This document shows positions 47,483 to 58,693 of a stretch of DNA of 64,000 nt, piece after piece. Made by a program: the position numbers and the translations under genes. This stretch comes from Diphasiastrum complanatum (lineage: Eukaryota > Streptophyta > Lycopodiopsida > Lycopodiales > Lycopodiaceae). The notes under the pieces were generated by a model. That model did not search any database. It was given only the letters and a program-made list of their open reading frames with translations, and had not been told where the DNA came from. The stretch covers positions 22,430,326-22,494,325 of the forward strand of contig CM055108.1 in NCBI GenBank assembly GCA_029204225.1, in the 5' to 3' direction. Numbering within the stretch: position 1 is the stretch's first letter; each line of letters opens with the position of its first letter.

Positions 47483-48105
47483 TGAAAATGCTTTTGTCAT
47501 AGGTCACTTGGTTGGACATGCATGAATAAATCATTATGGTTTTCTCATAACACTAGCCATCAAGTTTTTTAGACATCTACTAGAGACATTGACCTAAGGA
47601 TGTGGACATTGCTTACTCACCTAGAGTTGTTTGTTAACACAAGTGTGTGCACATACAACAATGTAGAGCACAAAAAAAAACTAGTCGGTTTTTACCTACT
47701 CAATATACACAATTCTATGAATGTTATTTTGTTCACTCACACACTATAATTTTTGCAGGGATAGACTCATTGAAATTTTCTATTTTATTTTCCCAATTCA
47801 TTAATCTTAAGGGTAATAAACATGATGGCATTTTAACTCTTCAATTTGGTGCTTTTAAGAAATTAATAAACTTAGCAAGAAAGTAAACTACTTCTATACC
47901 AATCGAATTGATTTTAGTAAACATTATTTTCAAACTAGTTGTAACGATGTTGAGTATGTCTTCTTGCTTTGTTAAGTTTGCATACTTATTAACCTCCATG
48001 CATTACTAGTACTAATTGAACATCATGATCTTTGCTAGATGCTATGCATAGAAGGATTTTAAGATTTTAAGTCTACAATATCATCGAGGGTATGAATATT
48101 CATTT

Positions 48106-48108
<3 letters not shown>
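47483..48108. other. Gene-less AT-rich spacer
   Basis: No recognisable gene or repeat. Confidence 0.4.

Positions 48109-48190
<82 letters not shown>
48109..48190. repeat. (CA)n microsatellite
   Basis: About 41 CA units without interruption. Confidence 0.97.
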
Positions 48191-48192
<2 letters not shown>

Positions 48193-48289
48193 ATATTTTA
48201 TAACTTTTTGACTTTTTGATGCATTCTTGTTAAGAGAATAACAGAAAACCATTATGATGAATGCAAATATTTGCAATGATTGTGATAAT

Positions 48290-48960
48290 AATCATGATCT
48301 ATTCATTGTTTTGACATTAAGTTCATAATACTTAACTAATCTATTGTGGTCCATGAGAACAAGATTTGTTAGATTGGATGAATTGGTGAACTTTATAGAA
48401 ATGTGCCTTGAGGGCTATATGATCATGACAAGACATTCTCATATCGTGAATGCTAAATCATGAATTTTGTGAATATTGAGTCAATCATGCCTTTTGCGAA
48501 TATCGAATTGTGACTTTCACAGGTTTTATGTCTTGAATCATAAAACAATGTGAATATCAAAGTATGAAGTTGTCCATACTCAATTTTAAAATCATTAGTA
48601 GTGATTGGTGAGATTCATTACTACTTCCACGAATGTTGATTGTGAAATCATAAGTAATGAATTGTGAAATTTGTGACCACTTTAGTTAATACAGATCGTG
48701 AGATTATTAATATTGAATCAATAAACTATCAACATTGCATTCTAAAAATGTGTGGCTACCTTTGTGAATACTAACTTTGGAATTATGACTTTCAATTGTG
48801 AGAATTGTGACTACTCTTATGAAATCATGATTGTAGCTTTTGATTGTGAAATACAGAATGTTCAATCACAATTTTGATTGAAATTGCAAAATAAAAACTT
48901 GAAATTTTAGAATCACAAAGTGAAATCATGAATAGAAAACATGAGTGCAATTGGGATACT
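48290..48960. repeat. Degenerate low-complexity repeat tract
   Basis: Words such as tgtgaatat, gaaatcatga and aattgtgac recur every 20-40 bases without exact periodicity, as in a decayed satellite or simple-sequence expansion. Frames are closed. Confidence 0.5.
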
Positions 48961-49090
48961 AAAATTATGCTTAATTGATTCCATTTCCAAGTTTTCCATG
49001 TGAAAACATTGATATTCCTCCCTTTTAAGTTGTCATTGATGTTGGCGAATTGAACTTTACCTTTAAGAATAATGCTTCTTGGTTGTAAAG

Positions 49091-49156
49091 GGGGCTTGAA
49101 CCTGGGACCAAAGAAGCTTTGGATGCCAAGCTAACCAATTGAGCCAACCCTTGGAT
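49091..49156 (-). mobile_element. tRNA-derived SINE-like head
   Basis: On the minus strand TGGCTCAATTGGTTAG (49131-49146) fits an internal A box, and GGTTCAAGCCC (49092-49102) fits a B box about 30 bp later. These are the polymerase III promoter pair of tRNA genes. The arms between them do not fold into a complete tRNA, so a SINE head or tRNA relic is likelier than a working tRNA gene. No tail or target duplication could be fixed. Confidence 0.45.
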
Positions 49157-50494
49157 CTTTAAGAATAATGGTAATGCATAGGTTCAAATGATGTGCCATT
49201 GCAAAATCATTTATTTTAGAATATGTTTTACAGATTAAAGATGTTGCTCTTATTTTGGAATATTGATATCCTATTTTTGCATGAAAAATTTGTTAGACGT
49301 TGTATCACAAGAAACTATTGTTGCAACTTGCAACTAGTGGCGGGTGATATTTTCAACGAGGTTATGACTTTGTACAATTCGCAATTCTCGCAAATGTTGA
49401 CTAATCATAAGCAAATAAAGATTTTGAAAATTGTAACTATACATGACACACTTGTGATGTGATGTTGTGAAACACCCCCCAAAAACACCAAATCAATATC
49501 ATGATATTTACATAATAATTGACGTCTTCATTCATTATATGACTTGTTAGATAAGATTAACGTTAAACTAATATCATAAAGGGAGTGACATCATGAATGT
49601 GTAGTGATCGATCAAATATTGTTCAATTATGTTAGTAATATCGAATAGTACATTTAAAGACCTTGCCATTAAATTTTTTTTGGTATGTCATTATCCATTT
49701 GCACAATTTGAATCAAACTTTAGACCTTGAGATTAGAAAACAAAATGTCAACCACTATGCCATATTGTAGGATAGTTGTGTCTTGCCAAATGACTTGTTA
49801 CTTCTTATCCAATCTTAATCAATCAATTCTATATATCCATAATGGCAAAGCCTTTGTGGTACATCACAAGGTTCTTTGTTTTTGTACATATCCTTCCTTC
49901 CCTTTTGAAAAAAAAATGAAGTGACTCATGCTTGGCAAAAGTGCCTCAAATATCTCACTTCTGTTATGTGAAAGATACACTTGGTGCCAAAATAGGTAGG
50001 TTCTTGTAGTACATCATCACATGGTAGAATGCCTATTGTATACCTATCATGCACTATTAATGGTTAGACTCGAGACTCCATTCTCTATAGTATTGTTGTT
50101 GGAGCTTAATTCTTAAGGATGTTGTACATAAAATTTGGCCACTTGTACATAAATGATGTAAGATAAAACAACATGTCCTCCAATTTTTTCATCCCTTTGA
50201 GTTGAAGTGCATTGAGATACGTGCCATAGTTGAGTTGGATAAGACCACCTACCACATATTGCTTCATGCAAACTCGAATCCCAACTACAATACCTAGATG
50301 TCTTGTGCTCGGAAACTTCGCTTAGAGATCTACAATGTATACAAATCAACAATATGCAAAGCAAGGATCAGCAAAAAAATCTTAAATCTCACAATCAACC
50401 TCTAAGAATCAATAAAGCTTCACACTATTATCTTGTGCATTGACAGGGAGCCAATAATGACCCAGTCCATCCCTCATTAATACAATAAAACAAT
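49157..50494. other. Gene-less AT-rich spacer
   Basis: No gene recognised. The open frames at 49223-49462 and 49727-49924 carry no known motif. Confidence 0.4.
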
Positions 50495-50507
50495 CCCCCC
50501 CCCCCCC
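50495..50507. repeat. Poly(C) run of 13
   Basis: Thirteen C in a row just before the promoter-like block. Confidence 0.9.
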
Positions 50508-50554
50508 TTAACCGCATCATACACCGTTGGATACTAGAAAGGCATCCATCACGT

Positions 50555-50805
50555 CACGTGGCAGACATCGAGTGGCAGCATTCTACTCCGTTGGCATTTT
50601 TATAACTATAAAATATTCATGGTGAGAAGACTTTTGCTTCGGACTTCAAACTAGGCATTCAATTCAGTTCAATCTTACCCTCTTTTTCTTCATCTGCTTC
50701 AAATCCTGGGCTTCTGTCTTCTCGCCAGAGCGGATCGATCCATTGCTTGCTCCATCCATGCCATAACATGATCCGGGAATGACTTTCACTGGTAAACTTC
50801 AATTA
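50555..50805 (+). promoter_or_regulatory. Promoter-like block with a candidate first exon
   Basis: A G-box CACGTG (50555-50560, in tcacgtggcag) is followed by TATAAAATA (50607-50615) and then a CT-rich leader with many tct and ctt words. A candidate splice donor CTG|GTAAAC follows at about 50790. A short ATG frame (atgatccgggaatgactttcac) lies just before it but is closed by TGA after a few codons. No downstream coding exon could be identified within the window, so this may be an orphan promoter, a lncRNA start or a lost gene. Confidence 0.35.
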
Positions 50806-50814
50806 AATTTTTGC

Positions 50815-52060
50815 TTTCTGTGATTTTTTAGAGCGATGTTTTCTTTACGAGCAGATACATGGGCTCTGCTGATGTAGCTGGACAGTTCCTGGGATGATTA
50901 CTGCCCTTAGAATGTGCATGTTGAATAATTGAAGGATTCGTTTAATGTGATGTGGGTTTTTGTATGCCATCTTTTCACTTTGAATTCCAACTCCCACCTT
51001 ACAAACTCTATTCTTTTCAAGAATGCTTAATCAGCATTTTGCAGCAGAGCATCCCCCAAAAGAAGCTATTAGTTTTGCTCAATTCAGCCTTGATCATTGA
51101 GCCCAAAAACACTTTTTGAGCTTAGAATTGGGCATTGCTCAGTAGGTTCATGGAACAGGTCATTGTCTGTGCCTTTTTGTGAAGGGAAATGTTTTGTTTA
51201 GAAGCAGGTAAATGCCTCTGCTGTTGGAGCCGAACAGTTCATGGGATGATTAGTGTCACTGCAATGCACATGTTGATAAACTGAGGGATTTTTTAATCTG
51301 ACGTGGGTTTTATCATGCCCTCTTCTCACTTTTGAAACTGTTTAAGGTCATCAATTCAACTCCAATTTGACTGAGACTGTCCCTATTAAGGATTTAATCA
51401 GCATTTTGCAGCAAAGCATCCCCCAAAAGAAGCCATGAGTTAGGCTCAAATCAGCCCTGATCAATGAGCCCAATTTTTCCCCTTTAACTTATGATTGGGC
51501 ATTGCTCAATGGGTTCATGATTGATCAATTTTTGCTTTGTTTTTCTTTTGTGAAGGGAAATCTTTGTTCAGGAACACAAACATGTGCTCTGCTGTTGTAG
51601 CTGAAGGATTCAATGAATTATTAGTGCCGTGTGAATGTACATATTGATAAATTGAAAGATTTTTCTGATGTGGATTTCATTATGCTCTCTTGTCACTTTC
51701 GATATTATTTATGCTCAATTTTAACTCCCATTTCATAGACCCTATGTTTCTTAGGGATTTTGGCAGCAAAGCATCCCCAAAAGAAGCTACTAGTTTAGCT
51801 CAATTCAGCCCTGAGCTGAAAAGTGTTCTTTTTGGAACTTGTCATTGAGCATTATTCAATGGGTTCATGAAATTAGTCATTAGAATTGGATTCTATATTC
51901 AGGCTCAACACGTGTGTGCCCCATTATTTGGGCTACTTGCCCAATTGATATGTCCTCTATTATGCCCTCGTCTGACTTTTGATAGTATTTAAGCTCAATT
52001 CAACACCAATGTTGCAAAGATAATCAGCATTTCACCGCCAAGCATCAAATTATAGACTCA
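50815..52060 (+). repeat. Tandem array, about 360-bp unit, four copies
   Basis: The landmark agcatccccc(a)aaagaagc occurs at 51048, 51415 and 51770, and in eroded form at 52041. Each copy also carries ctctgctgttg(g/t)agc, cttctcactttt and attgggcattgctcaatggg-type words. Spacings are 367, 355 and 271 bp. Copies are diverged by many substitutions, so the duplications are old. They start right after the candidate first exon. Confidence 0.85.
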
Positions 52061-53077
52061 GTCTATGGATATTGTGTCAATGAAGAATAATTGTGTAAAA
52101 TAGACATAATCAAGCAATCTCCCATGAAGAATGACCAAGAGCACTGATATAATCAATGGCTAATGGTCTCCCACGAAGAGCCCAAATACCAATAAGCTGA
52201 ATAGTCAAGGAATTACTAATGTCCAAATGACAGCCCTATCTATACTATTTAGAGGCCCTTAGTGGAACCTTCTAGAGATTAGGACAACTTAGGGTACTTG
52301 GGTATGCCCTTAATGGTAACTGGCCCAATACCTAAAGATATACTAGGTAGGGGCTATTTCTAGTACATAGCTCTCCCCAACTTTATGGGGCTTACAAAAA
52401 ATTAGCAAACCGTAGAAAACTAGAAGAAAGGCCCCAATCAATAGCTTTGGTAATAGCCAATCGTCAAACTAGCTCAAAAGGAAATGCATGAGGGGAGAAT
52501 GCATGCACCGATGGAGATACTGAAGGAGACGACATAAGTCATCATAACAAGTATTCCAAAAGCAACACACACATCTACAAAGCATAGTACATCAATTGTA
52601 AATCATGCTACAAATTTATCTCTGATGTAGTTGACAACATGATACTACTGTAATCCTATGTATTTCAGATAAGGGAAAAATAAAGAAAACCAAAGCAATC
52701 ATGTACCTGGCTCAGGGCACTCTAATAGCCCAAGAATGCCATAAGAAAGTGTCATTGTGAAAGACCCCAACAAATGAGATATCTGAAGTTAGTCGAATGG
52801 CCTAGGAATACCACCGAAAAACGACGACTCGACAACCATAGCGGCAACTCAACAATATTATCAAAGGCTAAGTGATATGCAACAACCAAGAATGCTAGGA
52901 AACATGAAGCATAAATAGATCATATTGACAAACAATAGCTAGAATGGACATAAGCGTAGCAACAAGTTTGAGAGCCCAAGGAATCCATAAAAGCCCATGA
53001 ATGTAAAGTAGCAACATTGCAAGGTTCGTCAGGGCCCATGAATACAAGATGGCATCAAACTAGGGTATCCATAATGT
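52061..53077. other. Gene-less spacer
   Basis: No gene seen. Phrases such as ggtctcccacgaagagccc suggest decayed retrotransposon DNA but cannot be assigned. Confidence 0.35.
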
Positions 53078-53535
53078 CATGCCCATGACTGATTTCAGAT
53101 TGTTTATCCTGCTAGAGGTCAATAGGCCTACCTCGACCCGTAAGTTAATTATGATTGTGAGAGGTCTGGGACCCTCATGTGCATATGGTCATAATTAATG
53201 GTTGGAGGCCTAAACTCATGATGGTGGATTTTTATGGGTCTATCAGTGAGTCATAGGGAAACTGGATGACGTGGCCCAGTTAGGCTGCTGAGGTTTCATA
53301 GTGCACTACTAGTGGTGCATGGGCCTTGGAGGGTATAAGTATATCCATTGGGCTCTCATTCTTGTATATCTGGGTTTGGCAATGGTAGCAATATGTTGCC
53401 AAAGTGGCATCTCTCCTATTAGCATTGATTGGTAGATCCATAGCTTGGGGGCTAGATCCGTTCGATCTAGGTTTGGTTGGGTTGGTTTGACCACCATCCG
53501 GTTCCCTTTGGTTCTATGGTTTTCAGCATCCTAGT
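53078..53535 (+). repeat. LTR-like sequence (tentative)
   Basis: Begins TGTCATGCCCATGAC, a start typical of plant LTRs. It contains a TATA-like gggtataagtatat (about 53330) and then a T- and G-rich leader. The end, partner copy, primer site and target duplication are not found. Confidence 0.25.
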
Positions 53536-54220
53536 TTTAGATCCCCTGTCGAGGTCTTTATACATAATACCCATAAGTGTAAAGCACATGTGAATCTCTC
53601 TCACTGTGTGATACCATAACATGTGACACTATCTTATGTGCATCTCTCACATTGTGTGATACTATCACCCTCTCATCCTCACAATAAGACTCACCCTTGC
53701 TTGCAAAAGGAAGCTCACAAGGTGACTCGGAAGGATTCTCATCAATGTCACTCTTAATATTTATGACACTACTCTCATGTGTAGGATTCTCAAAAACAGA
53801 CGCAGAGATAGATGAATGTAAACAGCCACTCAGAGATAGATGAATGAAAATGAACATATGCATGCCATTTAGAATAAGTAGGACCACCTAAGAGGAAAAT
53901 TCTATTAGCAATATTTCTGGAATCAGTATAATGAGGACAAAGAGTGTCAAGGTAATATTGAAGACATGTCAATCATGTCTCAAACACACTCAGAAGTCAT
54001 ATTACCCTGACAAACATAGAAGAAAGATATAGAGAAACACTTGGTGAATTGACAAAAGAAGGAGACATAGGCACAATTTGAAATTCTTACGAGCACACAT
54101 GATATGTAAAACACATGAGCACACACAATACGTAAACACAATTTTTCTCTATTCTTCTTCTACGTCAAGAACAAACCAATCATGACAAAACAAGACGATG
54201 GATCGTAAAACTAAAAAGTA
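53536..54220. other. Gene-less spacer
   Basis: Only small internal duplications (ctctcac-tgtgtgata at 53595 and 53645; agagatagatgaatg at 53800 and 53835). Confidence 0.4.
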
Positions 54221-55282
54221 TGTAAAACTATCAAAATGAAAAGAGAAGATCGAGTGTTTTACATTGGTTTGGCTTTTAACTCGATCTTATCAAAAGCTAG
54301 CAAAAATAAGTTCTTGTTTCAGAGCCCAAGCTCAGGCAGAGGAGACTGGTTATCATTGGAGTATTTTGTCCTGCCTGTCAGAGGACACTCAAGGTCGTTC
54401 TCTCTTGAAAGCACTCACACTCAAACAAAGATGCAAGCCACGAACATTCATTTACAGATTAGCATGCAGCCCAAATGAACATTCAACAGTTTCTACAGCT
54501 ACCTACTCTGAAAACGAACTGAAATCAGATCCTAAACATTCTAAAACTAAGCTACACCTGCATTAATCCACATAACTTAAACAAGAAACTAATCTACAGC
54601 ATTTTAGAAGTCCAAGAATCGAGAAACCAACCAGTCTTTTGATTCTTGGACATCCCAAGAACATCAAGAACTGGAATGTTGGAGGATATGCAAGACTTAT
54701 GCCACATTTCTAGCCTATTTAGTTTACCTGAATGCTGATTCCTACATTAATCCAAAAACAAGAAAAGAAAATCATGAATGCATCACTCAAGAAACAAGCA
54801 TGATCAAGGAGCTCAATGGATGCACCTAACTCGTGGAGGCTCTTCTCATTTCAGCATGGAGTCGATACAATACACAAGAAGCTCCTCTTCACAAAGAGGG
54901 AGTCTCTTAAATAAGCAAGAGAGCTCCTTAGGTGGCATCCTAGTGGCATTTCCACATTACACAAATTACAAGTGGAATAATGCTCTCCACTAGAGGTCAC
55001 CATCAAAAGGTGGCTCACTCTACTTTCTTTAAGAGGGGTCTACTTGCATTTATTACTTTGCCTAGAAATACTAGTTCCTACATGGTCATTCCATCTTCCG
55101 GGATTCACCATGAGGCTTACACAATTCTTGCTTGTCATTCCTAACTAGCATTTCTCGGCTCTCATACTTGGCTCTCAGTCTTGTTCGTCTTGTCTTCTCA
55201 GAGACCTCCTCGGTCTAAGGTGAGAGGTGCTCTTGGGTAGCTCTGGCCGAGCATCTTGGGGATTCATCAGAATCAGCCAACA
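54221..55282 (-). repeat. Family C LTR inside a gypsy integrase
   Basis: On the minus strand it starts TGTTGGCTGATTCTGATG and aligns with 11020-12124 throughout. Its right edge (55282) cuts straight into gypsy integrase at QTERVNQTLED. The left flank is not gypsy, and the flanking five bases differ (aagta and tcaga). One side has therefore been rearranged since insertion. Confidence 0.82.
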
Positions 55283-55990
55283 TCAGACTGAGAGAGTCAA
55301 CCAAACTTTAGAAGATATGCTTAAGGAATATGTGAGTAAGAAGTAGACGCAGTGGGAGAAATATTTGCCACTGAAGGAATTTGCTTACAATAATAAGAAG
55401 AATGTCAGCACAAAGATGAGTCCTTTCGAGCTGAACTATGGTTTTAACCCTGCTAGTCCTGTTACGATAGGAATTCCTCAAAAAGTGCCTAGTGCTGAAT
55501 TTCTAATTCAAATGAGTGAAATGTTGGAGTTAACTAAAGGAAATATAAGATAGAGGCGATGGATCAAGCTAAGTCTTTTGCCGATCAGAATCGCACACCA
55601 AGAGAGTTCGAGGAAGGGGACATGGTGTTCCTTCGAATGCCAGAAAATGTTACAAGCTATCCCCGCGTTACTATGGACCCTGGAAAGTTGTCCAAAAGAT
55701 AAGTGATGTTGCTTATAAATTAGCTTTATGTGAAACTTGTAAAGTGCATCCTGTCTTTCATGTTTCTAGGTTAAAAAGAGTTTTTTACATGACAGTGATA
55801 ACTTGTTGGTTGATGATTTATGTGATTTTTAAGAGCAGCAAGAGGTCATTCATGGGCCGACAAAGATATTGGATAGGTGGGAGAGGTGTCTGCGTAATAA
55901 TCGCTTGATCCTAGAATATTTGGTTGCTTGGCATGGTAGGCCTCTTACAGATGCTACTTGACTTGAGACAGGATGTTGCCAAGTGGCAAA
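55283..55990 (+). pseudogene. Gypsy integrase C-terminus and chromodomain fragment
   Basis: Starts in the catalytic-glutamate motif (QTERVNQTLEDMLKEYVSKK). It continues with LKEFAYNNKKNVSTKMSPFE and LNYGFNPASPVTIGIP, then through broken frames with [13 protein letters not shown]-like text (55745). It ends in a chromodomain: ILDRWERCLRNNRLILEYLV then AWHGRPLTDATWL (55860-55965). It closely parallels the chromovirus at 61.8-63 kb. A purine-rich tract (gaggagggtggatat, about 56053) may be its polypurine site. Everything upstream is missing. Confidence 0.85.
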
Positions 55991-56251
55991 GGTTGGCTTT
56001 CCATGGTTTGCCATGTGTCAACGCGAGGAAGGGTCAGGGCTTAGGGGTGCTTGAGGAGGGTGGATATGTGAGCCTAGGGTTAGCAGGCTCGCTTTCTATT
56101 AAGCTATGGTTGGGAGGAGATTGAGTAGCCAGCTCCCGCACCCATCCCTCTTCAATCCTGGGTTGACTATGCAACCAACCTATATACAACTGCTCACCCT
56201 TCCATCTCTCTTTCTTCTCGTCCTACCCACTGTGACCTCTTTGCTCCTGAC

Positions 56252-57628
56252 ATGGTTGAAGCCACCATCTGCAAACTCAAAAACAATCATACGTCTGACG
56301 TTGACCTCCTTTCAGCCGAGCTCCTCAAACCAGTTGCCAAACTCGCCTCCCCTTTCCCGGCCCGCTGTTTCAACTGCTCTGTCGTTAATGGTTTCCCCAT
56401 ACCTCGGGCTACCAATCTCCTTCACCCCATTCTTAAAGCAGGTGATGCCATGAATGTCCACAACTATCGCACTATTATGATTGATCATACCATGGCCAAG
56501 TTGTACGCGACTATTCTCCAAAACTTCGTTACGGCAGAGGCTGATTTTCGACTATTGTATGCAACTAGCCAGGCTGGCTTCCACTGGGGTTATAGCACTC
56601 TTGATCATGTCCTCACCCTACGTACTATCATTGAGGAGGCAAAGCATATGGGCAAGAAGGTATTTGCTTGTTTCGTTAATCTCTCTAAGGCCTTTGATAC
56701 TATTCTCCTTCATCTTTTGATCAGCAGACTACGCCAGGTTGGCTTTTCTGACTCTATTTTCGCGGCAGTGGTTGCTCTGTATGAGAGAGAGCTGGGTACT
56801 GATTTGTCTTAGCCCATCCGTAGCACTGTTGGTGTCAAGCAAGGCTGTCCACTGTCCCCTCCGCTGTTTGCACTTTATATCGATGATCTTGAGCGCCTCA
56901 TTCGTGAAGAAGGTGGAGATGGTTTCCCGCTGGCTCATTTGCTCATCCCCATTATGCTTTATGCTGAGGACATTGTCCTGCTTTCTCCCTCACCAGAAGG
57001 GTTGCAATGTCACTTACAGGTCTTACATCGGTTTTATGCTGCTTGGGGTCTCTCTGTTAACTTAAAAAAGACGAAGATCATGATTTTCAACACCAATCGA
57101 CAGAGCCTTTACAATTATCAATTCTTCTATGACGGCCAGGGAGTTGACATTGTTGCCTCTTATACGTACTTGGGAGTCCTGTTTACTGCGCCCCTTCTTG
57201 GTTTCCGCCAGGCTACATTTGCGCACATGTCCTCCGGTCTTTCAGCATTGGTCCAGTTCGAGCGTGGTTGTACAATGAATCATATTTTTGATCCCGCTAC
57301 TAGATGCCAGTTGTTTCACACATGGGTGGTTCCAGCAGTGATGTATGCCTCCAAGATCTGGTTGCCAGGACTTTCTCTTTGGGACTGGGCAGGTTCCAGC
57401 ATTCAGGCCACTATGTTGGGTCGCATGATACGTGCCAAGACTACCACCCCTCATGATATCCTATGTGCTAAGTTTGCTACTCCTCTGATCTTCCTTGAGG
57501 GTTGTTTTTGCCATATTCTTTTTTTTCAGCGGATTCAGGAGATTCATGCATCTCACCTGGATAGATACATAGTTGCTACGGTTACTTCTTCACGTGTCCT
57601 AGCTGATTCCCATGCCAAGCTCTCCTAG
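56252..57628 (+). pseudogene. LINE reverse transcriptase, single nonsense codon, altered active site
   Basis: One frame runs 459 codons, broken only by a TAG at 56810 (LGTDLS-stop-PIRSTV, where Q is likely). RT blocks are ACFVNLSKAFDTILLHLLIS (motif A), GVKQGCPLSPPLFALYIDDL (motif B), IMLYAEDIVLLSPSPEGLQ (motif C) and WGLSVNLKKTKIMIF. Motif A normally reads FVD and here reads FVN. Motif C normally reads YADD and here reads YAED. Two catalytic aspartates are therefore replaced. RT would copy element RNA at a nicked target. This copy is inactive despite the nearly open frame. Confidence 0.93.
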
Positions 57629-58230
57629 TACCTACCAGTAGGCGTCTAATCTCTTACGACATCTGGGCATCTCTATCATGGATCTTCCTCGTGGTATTCA
57701 TATATCTGAGGTTATTTATTTCGTCGATATATGCAGCAAACTTGGAGCTCCCTCCCACCTTTCCGCACTCGACTGAGCTATTACCAGGCACACTTCCTCT
57801 CTATGGATCCTTCTCGTTTGCCATTGTTGTCGCTCTCTCTCTCAAGCCCCTATTACACGGCCTATGCTATCATCTAAGGCAGTTGCGCATTTCCTCTCAT
57901 CAGCTTGCTATTGAGGCTGGTCGTGCATGGGATATCCCCCGGGAGCGTCGTCTATGTCGCTTGTGCTCGTTGCAGGAGGTGGAAGATGAAGCCCAATTCC
58001 TCCTCAGACATCCGTTGTATTATGAGATATGGGGGAGGTATTATTGTCTCTTTCGCGTTGACCCGCATACACTTCGTAGTTTTGTCTCCTATCCTGATGC
58101 TCGTTGCTTGGGACTTCTTGTTCGTGAGATGCTCTCTTCGTCAGTCTCATTTGCCTGTACCAGATCACCTGGGGTTAGACTGCCAGCAGCTGCTTCTCAT
58201 TGGCTTCTTTCGGACTTGAGTACATGCTGA
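57629..58230 (+). pseudogene. LINE polyprotein C-terminal zinc-knuckle region
   Basis: After frame changes the text reads YMQQTWSSLPPFRTRLSYYQ, then in another frame LRQLRISSHQLAIEAGRAWD and PRERRLCRLCSLQEVEDEAQ followed by FLLRHPLYYEIW. The C-x2-C plus EDE and H pattern is the usual C-terminal cysteine-histidine module after LINE RT. The last cysteine position is R-H-P instead of C-P. Not translatable as one piece. Confidence 0.8.
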
Positions 58231-58693
58231 TGACTTCGACGATGCGATTCCTATCCCTGTGCCACCGCAAAAAGCCCAGATGTAGTCGCCACTTGCCTCC
58301 ATTAGGGCTCATTGTACACTCCACTCAACGGACACTTCACACTTACTTTCGCTAATATGCACTTATTCTCCACTTGGCCTGGGTTGTGGGCATTGGTACT
58401 TTTTCTATAGTTCTTATGTTATACCTGGATGATGCTCCCGCTGTTGCTTGTACATATTTTCTTGGATTTATGCACCCACGGGTGCCCAAAAGACATTAAT
58501 AAAGTTATCTCTCTCTCTTTCTCTCTCTCTCTCTCAGCAATAGTGCTCCTCCCTTTCTCCCTCAGCGATGCTGCTCCACGCAGGTTCCAGCCTTGACCGC
58601 CCTGGTTCGCACCCAGGTCCGCTCCGTTCTGGTCCGTTGCACTCAGTTCCTCCCTATCCCAGGTCGCCCTACCCTCCTCGTGTACTGGCCTCC

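Larger units (their letters stand above)
56105..58540 (+). mobile_element. LINE (non-LTR retrotransposon), copy A, 5' truncated
   Basis: Contains the RT gene, a C-terminal zinc-knuckle region, a 3' untranslated region with aataaag (58497) and a TC-rich tail (58508-58540). The left edge abuts a gypsy scrap. Copy B begins straight after the tail, head to tail. The overlap of the start (SWVDYATNLYTTAHPSISLS) with text near 60800 in copy B shows the two are related copies. Confidence 0.88.

Noticed and set aside
48109-48960. CRISPR-like or satellite array
   Set aside because: The CA run is a simple repeat, and the following words lack constant spacing and unique spacers. The DNA is also plant nuclear.
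49091-49156. Functional tRNA gene
   Set aside because: A and B boxes are present, but no cloverleaf with paired acceptor and anticodon stems can be drawn by eye.
56106-56453. Serine- and leucine-rich frame at the start of LINE copy A
   Set aside because: Out-of-frame shadow of the RT N-terminal region (56252 onwards).
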